A stretch of DNA of 42,111 nucleotides. Origin: Verrucomicrobiia bacterium (GTDB taxonomy: Bacteria; Verrucomicrobiota; Verrucomicrobiia; Limisphaerales; DASXHY01). The stretch is from the NCBI GenBank assembly GCA_035629175.1, contig DASPIL010000040.1:104255-146365 (forward strand). The letters run 5' to 3'. This document shows, one piece after another, positions 18,335 through 26,227 of the stretch. Under the pieces are notes generated by a model. That model saw only the letters and a program-made list of their open reading frames with translations. It was not told where the DNA came from and did not search any database. The stretch's first letter is position 1; each line of letters starts with the position of its first letter. A program made the translations under genes and the position numbers.

Positions 18335-19008
18335 CGATTATGACCGATCCGGAAACCGGCAAAGCGCCGAAAGCCCACGCTCCGGAGCCGGCAATCCCCG
18401 CGGGTCCAGTCGCTGCCGAGGAATCATCAAGCGCACCTGCTTCGGATGAAATGCAGTTGGTCGCACGGGCGCGCAAGGGTGACATGGCTGCTTACGATGA
18501 CCTGGTCCAGCGTTACCAGCAGCGTATTTACGCCACCGTATATCACATGACGGGCAACCATGAAGATGCCAACGATCTCGCGCAGGAGGCGTTCATCAAA
18601 GCGTATCACGCGCTCAATTCTTTCAAAGGCGGTTCCAGCTTTTATACGTGGGTCTACCGGATCGCGGTGAACAAAACGATCAACTTCCTCAAGCAGCGGA
18701 AGAATCGCACCCACTTGAGCCTCAACGATTTGGACTTCAACGCGGAGAATGATCCCGACCTGGTTTCATTGATATCCGACAAAACGCCACGGCGTGAAGT
18801 GAACCTGACGGAATTGCAGGAAAAATTGAACGAGGCCATGCAACGCCTGTCAGAACATCATCGATTGGTAGTGACGTTGCACGATGTGCAGGGCCTGTCC
18901 CATGAAGAAATTGCGAAAATCATGGAATGCAATATTGGAACCGTCCGCTCACGGCTCTTTTATGCCCGCCAGCAGCTTCAGGGTTACCTGTCCGATTATT
19001 TGAAGTAG
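18331..19008 (+). CDS. ECF-type RNA polymerase sigma factor (RpoE-like)
   Basis: This 225-residue sigma-70-family factor has region 2 (about 45-115; QRYQQRIYATVYHMTGNHED, DLAQEAFIKAYHAL, FYTWVYRIAVNKTINFL) and region 4 (about 165-215; LSHEEIAKIMECNIGTVRSRL). The 40-residue Pro/Ala-rich N-terminal extension is longer than usual and low in complexity. It starts in ATGA overlap with the prenyl synthase and is followed after 33 bases by a small membrane protein that may act as its anti-sigma. It should direct RNA polymerase to stress or envelope promoters, though its targets are not visible here. Confidence 0.94.
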   Translation: MTIMTDPETGKAPKAHAPEPAIPAGPVAAEESSSAPASDEMQLVARARKGDMAAYDDLVQRYQQRIYATVYHMTGNHEDANDLAQEAFIKAYHALNSFKGGSSFYTWVYRIAVNKTINFLKQRKNRTHLSLNDLDFNAENDPDLVSLISDKTPRREVNLTELQEKLNEAMQRLSEHHRLVVTLHDVQGLSHEEIAKIMECNIGTVRSRLFYARQQLQGYLSDYLK

Positions 19009-19012
19009 CTAG

Positions 19013-19041
19013 TGAGCACATTGTTTTTTTGAGCACGTTGT
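19013..19041 (+). repeat. Imperfect 12-bp direct repeat before the start of the small membrane protein
   Basis: TGAGCACATTGT (19013-19024) and TGAGCACGTTGT (19030-19041) differ at one base and are separated by five T residues. The second copy abuts the ATG at 19042. This is a likely slippage product or a short regulatory site in the 33-base gap between the sigma factor and its neighbour. Confidence 0.45.
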
Positions 19042-19524
19042 ATGAACCCGGATTCACAAGACTTTAAGCAGTTGCGTCAGCTTCTCGCCCTCAAACGCCA
19101 CGAGCAGCCGCCCCCCGGATACTTTCACCATTTCTCCCGCGAAGTCATTGTGCGCATCAAAACCGGGGATTCGGGCGAAAAAGTTCCGTCGAGCTGGATC
19201 GAGCGCCTTTGGGCGATGTTGGAAGCCAAGCCGATCTTTGCGGGCGCACTCGGTGCCTCCGTATGCGCGGTTTTGATATCGGGGTTTGTGAATGCTGAGG
19301 AGACCGCCGGGGTTGCCACGGCAACCGGATTGCAGCCGCTTCCCAGCGGCGGTCATGGCGGCTTTACTCCCGGTGTCGCAATGGCTTCCGCCGATGCGCT
19401 TTCAGCAGACGAACCGACGCTGAATACCAGTCCTGCAGAGGCCAGCCTTGAAAGCCTTTTCGAATTCCGCCCGGGCCGCCTCAACGCCCTTCCCGCAAAC
19501 AACTGGGTGGTGCCGGCAAATTGA
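19042..19524 (+). CDS. Small membrane protein downstream of sigma factor (possible anti-sigma)
   Basis: This is a 160-residue protein of unknown function. The N-terminal 45 residues are soluble and charged (LRQLLALKRHEQPPPGYF). A single hydrophobic segment lies near 73-90 (AGALGASVCAVLISGF), and the C-terminal part is Ala/Ser/Gly-rich and probably extracytoplasmic. The layout fits an anti-sigma factor, with a cytoplasmic head and one membrane span, and the gene directly follows an ECF sigma gene. However, the zinc motif H-x3-C-x2-C of ZAS-type anti-sigmas is absent. The family is conserved beside sigma factors in related bacteria to my recollection, which is not proof. The 160 bases after its stop hold no gene, only a short direct repeat CCGGTCTA (19527-19534, 19540-19547). 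Confidence 0.72.
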   Translation: MNPDSQDFKQLRQLLALKRHEQPPPGYFHHFSREVIVRIKTGDSGEKVPSSWIERLWAMLEAKPIFAGALGASVCAVLISGFVNAEETAGVATATGLQPLPSGGHGGFTPGVAMASADALSADEPTLNTSPAEASLESLFEFRPGRLNALPANNWVVPAN

Positions 19525-19683
19525 ATCCGGTCTATGAAGCCGGTCTAGAGCATCACGCGGATCGCCGTCCCCTTATCAACGCGGAAGAGATCTTTGCAGT
19601 CTCGGCCTTATCCCGGGTCCCCCCTCATACGAGCCACACGAGCGGGCTCACGTGTGCAGCAGGACATCGCGGCGCCAGATCCC

Positions 19684-20895
19684 CTATTCTTCGCGCGAGA
19701 ATGCCAGGCCGAGCAGTTCTCCGCCAGTCACCTGCAACCGGCTGCCGTGAATCTCCGCAGACAATTGTTCAGTCTTGCCGTCAATCGTCACCGTGAACTG
19801 ATACGTCCCGCTCTGCTCCTTCCACTCGCCCTGGTTTGATTGGATATTCGGGGCAAGGGTGCCGGACCGGGCAAAAGGAATGCCCTTGAAGAATACCTGC
19901 TGCTCAGGCGTGACAATGAGAACTCCGCCCGACGCTGCCGCTGTCAAAAGCGCCTTGCGTTGCGCCATTTCTCTCGAGGACATCGTCGGCTTTTCGCGGC
20001 GAAACAGCCCCAGACTGCCGTTCACATCAAAAGTCCATCGTCCGAGGATCCGTTCCGTGTACTTTGTCGATGTTCCATTCGTAAGGAACCCGTGAAGATC
20101 CTTCAGGTTCGGCAAGATCGCCGATTCAATACTCTTAACAACCTCGCGGTTGTTCAAAATGGCCTGGACCTTCGGATATTTCAGCACCTCGGAAATAGAG
20201 GCGCCCTGCTCGCGCAACTGTGAGAACCCTTCGTCATTGGCGAGGTCCTGAAGCTCCGGCCGCTCCGCCAGACCAAGCAACCCGGGATAACGCTGAAGCC
20301 GCTGCTCCAACGCAGGTGTCTGGAAGAGCAGGCCCGCCACGTCGGCGGCATCATAATATTCAGCCGGCGTGTCATCGACGGATTTGGCGACTTTCGACAT
20401 TCCTGTCCCTTGCAGGTCTTTTCCGAGCCGATTCACCATGCGCACGCTCCGCGCATCGGAATCAGTCTGCGCCTGAAATGTCCAGTAGCTCAGCATGTAA
20501 ATCGCCTGCGAGACCAAAACCATGTATGCGATGGCATTCAAGGTGCCCAGGCACATTCCGAGCCTTGAATTCAACCGTTCCCAAAGTGCCAGCCGCAGAT
20601 CCCCCGCCTTGTATTTGTAATGAACTTCAACCTTCTTGTGGATGAACAGCCCCGCGACCTTCGAAAGGGTCAAGATAAGGACAAAGACCAACAGCGCAGG
20701 AACAAACCAAAGCAGGACGGGGTTCTTCATTCCTATCGCGCTGAACACCGGCTTGAGAAGATTTCCAATCGGTCCGGCGAGCAAAGTTCCGAGGACAATT
20801 CCCACAAACGACGCAGCCACGCGTATGGCACCTTGACGCAACCCGAGGCCAATCAACGAAGCCACCAGCAGCACGGCTAAAATCCAGATCGTCAT
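19684..20895 (-). CDS. CvpA-family membrane protein
   Basis: This 403-residue protein has about four transmembrane helices in the first 170 residues (LAVLLVASLIGLGLRQGAIR; GIVLGTLLAGPIGNLL; LWFVPALLVFVLILTLSKVAG; CLGTLNAIAYMVLVSQAIYM), matching the CvpA domain. That family was named for a factor needed for colicin V production and is linked to envelope stress. The C-terminal 230 residues are soluble, with no domain I recognise, and end in a beta-rich segment. CvpA proteins are usually near 160-200 aa, so this is an extended form. It lies 79 bases downstream of the hybrid kinase on the same strand and may be co-transcribed with it. Confidence 0.85.
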   Translation of the reverse strand: MTIWILAVLLVASLIGLGLRQGAIRVAASFVGIVLGTLLAGPIGNLLKPVFSAIGMKNPVLLWFVPALLVFVLILTLSKVAGLFIHKKVEVHYKYKAGDLRLALWERLNSRLGMCLGTLNAIAYMVLVSQAIYMLSYWTFQAQTDSDARSVRMVNRLGKDLQGTGMSKVAKSVDDTPAEYYDAADVAGLLFQTPALEQRLQRYPGLLGLAERPELQDLANDEGFSQLREQGASISEVLKYPKVQAILNNREVVKSIESAILPNLKDLHGFLTNGTSTKYTERILGRWTFDVNGSLGLFRREKPTMSSREMAQRKALLTAAASGGVLIVTPEQQVFFKGIPFARSGTLAPNIQSNQGEWKEQSGTYQFTVTIDGKTEQLSAEIHGSRLQVTGGELLGLAFSREE

Positions 20896-20974
20896 GCAGT
20901 CCAGTTAAATTCATTCGCCGCAAAGGGCAATTGGAAAATGCCGGCGTCCACGATCATTACGATCCGTCGTGCTG

Positions 20975-23515
20975 TCACTTGTCGCGGAACGGCAACAAGT
21001 GAACCTTCGTCTGGCTGAAAGCCTGGTCCAATGCCTGCGCCAGTGTCGCGGCCTGATCCAGCGCTCCGGCGCGCCCCAGCTCCTCCAGTTGCTGCGCCAG
21101 TTCCACGACCCGCTTCGCGCCAAGGTTCAAGCTCATGCTTTTCAACGCGTGGGCGTTGAACGCCAGCTTCACTGGATCCTTCAAGGAATCGTGGATCATC
21201 GCGATCCTTTGCGGCGCGCCTTCGAGGAATAAATCCACCAATTCGCGCACGATGCTGACGCCGTTTGACGGCGGCATTTCGCCTAGTTCATCGAGAATCG
21301 ATTCATCCAGGAATTCGTGGCGTGGTGCGACGGGTGCCCGAAGCAGGAAGGCGGTTTCGAACTTCCGTTTGCGCGCCGGCCCCCAGCGTTCCAAGGCATT
21401 CTGCAATTCCGCGATGCGGACAGGCTTGGTGATGTAGTCGTCCATTCCAGCCTCCAGGCACTTCTCGCGATCCCCGAGCAAAGCGTTTCCCGTCATGGCA
21501 ATGATGCAGGGCCTCTTCTCCTGCGGCCAGCGGCTGCAGATCTGCCGCGTTGCTTCAAGCCCATCCATTTCCGGCATTTGCACGTCCAGAAATATGATGT
21601 CATACGCCTTTCGTTCGAGCGCCTGCAGGACTTCGACGCCGTTGTTCGCAACGTCTGCGCGATATCCGAGCTTCTGCAGCACGCTAAGGCCGACCTTCTG
21701 ATTGATCGGGTTGTCATCGGCGAGAAGCAATCGCAGTGGCAGGCGCTGTGCAAAACCCGCATCCAGAACGGGAGCAGTCGGCGCCTTCTTTTCCCGCTGC
21801 AATTGGATGTTCAACGCGCGACAAATCGCATCGAGCAACTGGCTGGGCCTGATGGGCTTGTGAACGTAAACGGTAATGCCGGCCTTCATCGGCCGTTCGT
21901 CATCCCCACGCAACCGGACCCCGGATAACAAAATCATCGGCATCTCGTCCGACTCCGGCACTTGACGCATCTCCTCCGCGAGAACCAGTCCATCCTTGCC
22001 CGGAAGCTGCATGTCGATGATGGCAACGTCGAACGGTCCTTTCTCCCGCACCAGGGTCATCGCCGAATTGCTGTGCCCCGCCACCGAAACCGTCATTCCC
22101 CACTGCTCCGCCCGATGACGCATCAACCCGGCATTGGTGGAATTATCCTCGACGATCAACAATCGCTTGCCCACGAGTTGCGGTTGTTGCGACTGCCAGT
22201 GGGCGGGTGCGTTGGCCTGCGCGGCTCGTACCGCAATGGTGAAATGAAACGTGGCGCCACGCCCTTCAGCGCTTTCCACCCAGATCTTCCCACCCATCAA
22301 TTCCGACAGCCGCTTGCAAATCGCAAGGCCAAGGCCGGTCCCGCCGTAATGCCGCGTGGTCGATGCATCCACCTGCTGGAACGACTTGAACAACCGATCC
22401 TGCTTGTCGACTGCGATGCCGATGCCCGTGTCGTGAACGGAAAAATGCAGCAACCACTGCTCGGGATGGCGAAGGAATTCAGTGTCCTGTTTGTGATTCG
22501 GCTCGAGCACGCGGGTGCCGCGGGCGGTGGGACGGACCTGGATCACCACCTCGCCTTCATGCGTGAACTTCACTGCATTGCCAACCAGGTTGACAATGAT
22601 CTGCCGCAGGCGGGTGACATCGCCCACGAGGATCTTTGGGATCGCATCGTCGACGAGGTATGCGAGATCGAGATGCTTCTCCGCGGCCTTCGGTGCGAGC
22701 AGATCCAGCGCTTCCTCCACGCACGTGTGCAATTCGAAGGGATGATGTTCCAGTTCCAGTTTGCCCGATTCAATCTTGGAGAAGTCCAGGATGTCGTTGA
22801 TGATCGTCAACAAGGCGTCCGCACTGCTGCGCGTCGCCTCCACATACTCGCGCTGCTCATCCGTCAACTCCGTGTCCAGCAGCAATGCCGTCATTCCGAT
22901 AACGCCATTCATTGGCGTTCGGATTTCATGGCTCATGTTCGCGAGAAATTCCGACTTCGCGAGCGTGGCTTCCTCCAGTTTCTGGTTCAGTGAGATCAGC
23001 GCCCGGTTGCTTTCAATCCACTGCTGCTGGCTCTCGCGCAGCGCGCGATACGCCGCGTCCCGCTGCAACTGGTTCAAATACGCCTTGGAGTGGTAACGAA
23101 TCCGCGCAATCAACTCGATCCGATCGGGCAGTTTGATCAGGTAATCGTTGGCTCCGACTGCAAACGCATGGCTTTTTACGTGCGGGTTGTCGTTGCTCGA
23201 CAAGACGATGATCGGAGTCTCGCGCGTCGGCGGATTCGCCCGAAACTGGTTCACCAGCATCAATCCGTCCGCATCCGGCATCACGAGGTCGAGCAAGATA
23301 ACCGTGGGCTTCAACTGGTTCGCTGCCGCAAGTGCATCGCCGGCCTTCTGGCAAAAATGGAAATCGATGTCGGTCTGGTTGGCGAGTGCCAGCCGGATAT
23401 TTTCGCTCACCGAAGGCTGATGATCCACCAGCAGGACAACAATGTGATATTCGGGAGAAGGCAGCGAATGGCCGGAGAGCAGCGGCTGGGGGCAATTGAT
23501 GGGTTCGTCGGCCAT
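20975..23515 (-). CDS. Soluble hybrid histidine kinase (REC-HisKA-HATPase-REC-REC-Hpt)
   Basis: This is an 846-residue multi-step phosphorelay protein with no membrane segment. Domains in order are receiver 1 (Asp76 in ILLDLVMPD), a coiled linker, HisKA with His196 in [12 protein letters not shown], the ATPase domain (N box near 310, HDTGIGI near 361, GGTGLGLAI near 391), receiver 2 (Asp501 in IIDMQLPG), receiver 3 (Asp644 in [12 protein letters not shown]) and a histidine phosphotransfer domain with His789 ([14 protein letters not shown]). All phosphosites are intact. I start it at ATG 23515, which begins MADEPINC. A longer in-frame reading to 23602 adds 29 residues with no family similarity. 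No DNA-binding output is attached, so the final partner is elsewhere. The N-terminal receiver suggests it is itself controlled by another kinase. Confidence 0.92.
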   Translation of the reverse strand: MADEPINCPQPLLSGHSLPSPEYHIVVLLVDHQPSVSENIRLALANQTDIDFHFCQKAGDALAAANQLKPTVILLDLVMPDADGLMLVNQFRANPPTRETPIIVLSSNDNPHVKSHAFAVGANDYLIKLPDRIELIARIRYHSKAYLNQLQRDAAYRALRESQQQWIESNRALISLNQKLEEATLAKSEFLANMSHEIRTPMNGVIGMTALLLDTELTDEQREYVEATRSSADALLTIINDILDFSKIESGKLELEHHPFELHTCVEEALDLLAPKAAEKHLDLAYLVDDAIPKILVGDVTRLRQIIVNLVGNAVKFTHEGEVVIQVRPTARGTRVLEPNHKQDTEFLRHPEQWLLHFSVHDTGIGIAVDKQDRLFKSFQQVDASTTRHYGGTGLGLAICKRLSELMGGKIWVESAEGRGATFHFTIAVRAAQANAPAHWQSQQPQLVGKRLLIVEDNSTNAGLMRHRAEQWGMTVSVAGHSNSAMTLVREKGPFDVAIIDMQLPGKDGLVLAEEMRQVPESDEMPMILLSGVRLRGDDERPMKAGITVYVHKPIRPSQLLDAICRALNIQLQREKKAPTAPVLDAGFAQRLPLRLLLADDNPINQKVGLSVLQKLGYRADVANNGVEVLQALERKAYDIIFLDVQMPEMDGLEATRQICSRWPQEKRPCIIAMTGNALLGDREKCLEAGMDDYITKPVRIAELQNALERWGPARKRKFETAFLLRAPVAPRHEFLDESILDELGEMPPSNGVSIVRELVDLFLEGAPQRIAMIHDSLKDPVKLAFNAHALKSMSLNLGAKRVVELAQQLEELGRAGALDQAATLAQALDQAFSQTKVHLLPFRDK

Positions 23516-23620
23516 GTGTCTGTGACGCTCCGAAACTAAAAGTTCACCGGCCGAACTCAAGACCGATCTGCTGCGGTGTTGTGCGGACGAACGTCCGTAC
23601 AAGCGACAGCATCGGCCTCA

Positions 23621-23654
23621 AAAGCAAAGGCGCTGAGCCTTCGCCCAGCGCCTT
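23621..23654 (-). terminator. Rho-independent terminator of the oxidoreductase gene
   Basis: On the minus strand a perfect 9-bp stem AAGGCGCTG/CAGCGCCTT (23627-23635 with 23646-23654) with a 10-base loop is followed by TTTGCTTTT. It lies 18 bases after the stop of the Gfo/Idh/MocA gene and before the start of the hybrid kinase, which separates the two transcripts. Confidence 0.75.
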
Positions 23655-23671
23655 GAAAATCCGCGAAACTC

Positions 23672-24955
23672 TTAACCTTTCGCTGCCTCCCCAGGAATCG
23701 GGAAAACCTCCTGCGGCGCGACCACCTTTCCGCTCTCAAAATCGGCAGCCGATGGCGAAAGAGAAAGATTGTACCATTGCGAACTCGTATTGCTGACGAG
23801 ATCGCTCCAGCGCACGAGCTGCCCTGTGTAGGCAGCGATGCGTCCCATCAAGGCAGTCAGCGTCGATTCCGCAACGTCACGCGTTTCGTTCAGCGGTTTG
23901 CCTTTCACAATACTGTCAAGCAGATCCACCTGTTCCTGGACCTGGCCGTTGTTGTGCGTCTTGAACTCAGGAATTTTCAACCCCCCGAGCTTCGCCGATT
24001 GCATGCGGCCGCCGCCATACGTCGCTCCTTCCGTGCCAATAAAGAATTCACCCACGGAATCGTAACATCCATTCACCTGGCGGCACATGCTGTGGATGTG
24101 GCAATCCTCGCCGTAATTATAATCCACGCTGAAGAAATCAAACTGGTTGCCCGTCTGCCGCCGCGCGCGCGAGCCGAATCCAACCGCGGAGACTGGCGTC
24201 CGCCCGATAAACCAGTTCGCCACGTCGAGGTTGTGAACGTGCTGCTCGACGATATGGTCACCCGAGGTTTCAACGAAGCTCGTCCAATTCCGAATCATAT
24301 AGCTCGCGTCAGTGTCATTTTCCTGGCGCCTGCGAAACCAGAGGCTGCCCATGCACCAGCTGACTGTCCCGCCCGTGATCCGGCCAATCGCGCCTTCGGC
24401 GATCGCACGCTGGTTCCGCATGTAATTTCCGCTGTGGCGCCGTTGCGTGCCCGCGACAACAGACAATCCCTTTTTTTGAGCTTCAGCGCCCAGCTCGATG
24501 ACCTTGCGCGCGCCAACGGGATCCACCGCCACGGGTTTCTCGATAAAAATGTGTTTTCCCGCTTTGACCGCGGCTTCGAAATGGACGGGTCGAAAATTCG
24601 GCGGTGTCGCGAGAACAACGATGTCCACGGGCTGCGAAACGAGATCGTGGTATGAGGCAGGTCCCGTGAAGACGCGTTCCGCGGCAACGTTGTACTTCTT
24701 GGCGGCGGCCTGTGCCCGGTCCGGCATGAAGTCCGCCAGCGCATAGATTTCAATTTCGTGGCCCAGTATCTTCCCGGCTTCGGTGATATCATTCATGGCG
24801 CCCGTGCCGCGTCCACCGCAGCCAATCACCCCGATTCGGAACTTCCGTGGCGCATTTTGAGCGCTGATATTGAATAGCGGAACGGTGGAAACGGCTGCGC
24901 TGGCGAGGGCCACGCTGTTGATAAATTTTCTGCGGGAGAGGTTGGACTCGTTCAT
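23672..24955 (-). CDS. Tat-exported Gfo/Idh/MocA family oxidoreductase
   Basis: This 427-residue NAD(P)-dependent oxidoreductase belongs to a family that acts on sugars, inositol and related polyols. The N-terminus has a twin-arginine signal, SRRKFINSVALASAA, so the folded protein is probably exported with its cofactor. The Rossmann fold begins with GVIGCGGRGTGAM (about 41-53), and the family signature EKPVAVDP lies near 139-146. The second half is the usual beta-sheet dimer and substrate domain. I start it at ATG 24955, giving MNESNLSRRKF. The reading upstream to 25012 adds a Pro-rich stretch without similarity. It is a single-gene transcript, divergent from the oxidase operon and closed by the terminator at 23621-23654. 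The substrate is unknown. Confidence 0.93.
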   Translation of the reverse strand: MNESNLSRRKFINSVALASAAVSTVPLFNISAQNAPRKFRIGVIGCGGRGTGAMNDITEAGKILGHEIEIYALADFMPDRAQAAAKKYNVAAERVFTGPASYHDLVSQPVDIVVLATPPNFRPVHFEAAVKAGKHIFIEKPVAVDPVGARKVIELGAEAQKKGLSVVAGTQRRHSGNYMRNQRAIAEGAIGRITGGTVSWCMGSLWFRRRQENDTDASYMIRNWTSFVETSGDHIVEQHVHNLDVANWFIGRTPVSAVGFGSRARRQTGNQFDFFSVDYNYGEDCHIHSMCRQVNGCYDSVGEFFIGTEGATYGGGRMQSAKLGGLKIPEFKTHNNGQVQEQVDLLDSIVKGKPLNETRDVAESTLTALMGRIAAYTGQLVRWSDLVSNTSSQWYNLSLSPSAADFESGKVVAPQEVFPIPGEAAKG

Positions 24956-25207
24956 AGGTTTCTGTTTTTTACCGGCGGTTGGAGCCGGATTCGGTGTTCT
25001 TGGATTCAGCAACAGACGCAGCGCGCGTTCGGCGGGTGACAGTCAACGGCTTTGCGCGGGTCCGGTGCAATCTCACGCGCCAAGGGAACACGAACAGCAC
25101 CAACGGCTCAAGCCCCATTCGCGCGATCAAGCCAGCGGCTTCCGCCGGCCTCACGGGCAATCAACCCACTTCCAACTTCAAGCACCACACGCAAGCCTCG
25201 GTCACCG

Positions 25208-26227
25208 ATGCGGAGCCGGCGCGCAACACGACCTCATCTGATTTCTCGCACATGGCGCGGATTCTCCTGCGTTGCCATGGGTTTATTCAGCGGATGCTCC
25301 GGCCCTCAGTCCGCGCTCGATCCCGCCGGCCCACAGGCGCAAAGCCTTGGCGCACTCTTTTGGTGGATGACCGCCGGCACCGCCATTATCTGGCTCGCCA
25401 TGATCGCGCTGACGATCTACGCGATCCGCGTCGAACCCGATCCCGCAAAGAATGCGGGGCGCAGTCGGATGTTGATCGTCGTTGGGGGAACGCTGATCCC
25501 AACTGTCGTGCTGGCTGTTTTACTTACTTACGGTCTTGCAATGCTGCCCGCGATGGTCGCACCCGCACCCGCTGGAAGTCTGCGAATCAGGGTCATTGGC
25601 GAACAGTGGTGGTGGCGGGTGCAGTATGAACGCGAGGGGCGTCTCGTCGAACTCGCCAATGAAATCCGGATTCCTGTCAACGAACCCGTGCAATTCGAAT
25701 TGATGAGTTCCAATGTGATCCACGCATTCTGGATTCCGTCCCTCGGGGGGAAGCGTGATATGATTCCAGGTCGCGTCATTCCGATCGCGCTGACGGCAAG
25801 CCGGACAGGATTGTTTCGCGGCGTTTGCGCCGAATATTGCGGCGCGTCGCACGCGTTGATGAGTTTCATCGTCGAAGTCATGGAAAAGCCGGCGTTCGAA
25901 AGCTGGCTTGAACAACAGGCCGCTGACGCAAGGATTCCTTCCAACGACGACGCGCTCCGCGGGCAACACCTGTTCGTCGAAAACGGTTGCGGCGCCTGCC
26001 ACACCGTTCGAGGAACCCCTGCTTCTGGAACGATGGGCCCGGAACTGACGCATGTCGGAAGCCGCTTCAGCCTCGGCGCAGGTGTGCTGACGAATGACCT
26101 TTCCGCGCTTGAAAAGTGGATCGCCAGCCCCGACCGCATCAAACCTGCCGCGCACATGCCCGCTTTCGGGATGCTCCCTCCCGCTGATCAGCGCGCGCTG
26201 GCCGCATACCTGAAAGGACTCGAATGA
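25208..26227 (+). CDS. coxB: caa3-type cytochrome c oxidase subunit II with fused cytochrome c
   Basis: This subunit takes electrons from cytochrome c into the CuA centre of the terminal oxidase. It is 339 residues. It has a lipoprotein-like signal ending near LFSGC30, SALDPAGPQA typical of caa3 CoxB, two transmembrane helices (about 47-72 and 88-112), then the periplasmic domain. The CuA ligands are visible as H172, C207, E209, C211, H215 and M218 (CAEYCGASHALM). A cytochrome c domain follows, with CGACH (261-265) and probable distal ligand M317. I start it at ATG 25208, since the preceding 52 in-frame codons are low-complexity and unlike the family. The 252-base gap before it, shared with the divergent oxidoreductase, should hold the operon promoter, but I cannot assign one. 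Confidence 0.94.
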   Translation: MRSRRATRPHLISRTWRGFSCVAMGLFSGCSGPQSALDPAGPQAQSLGALFWWMTAGTAIIWLAMIALTIYAIRVEPDPAKNAGRSRMLIVVGGTLIPTVVLAVLLTYGLAMLPAMVAPAPAGSLRIRVIGEQWWWRVQYEREGRLVELANEIRIPVNEPVQFELMSSNVIHAFWIPSLGGKRDMIPGRVIPIALTASRTGLFRGVCAEYCGASHALMSFIVEVMEKPAFESWLEQQAADARIPSNDDALRGQHLFVENGCGACHTVRGTPASGTMGPELTHVGSRFSLGAGVLTNDLSALEKWIASPDRIKPAAHMPAFGMLPPADQRALAAYLKGLE

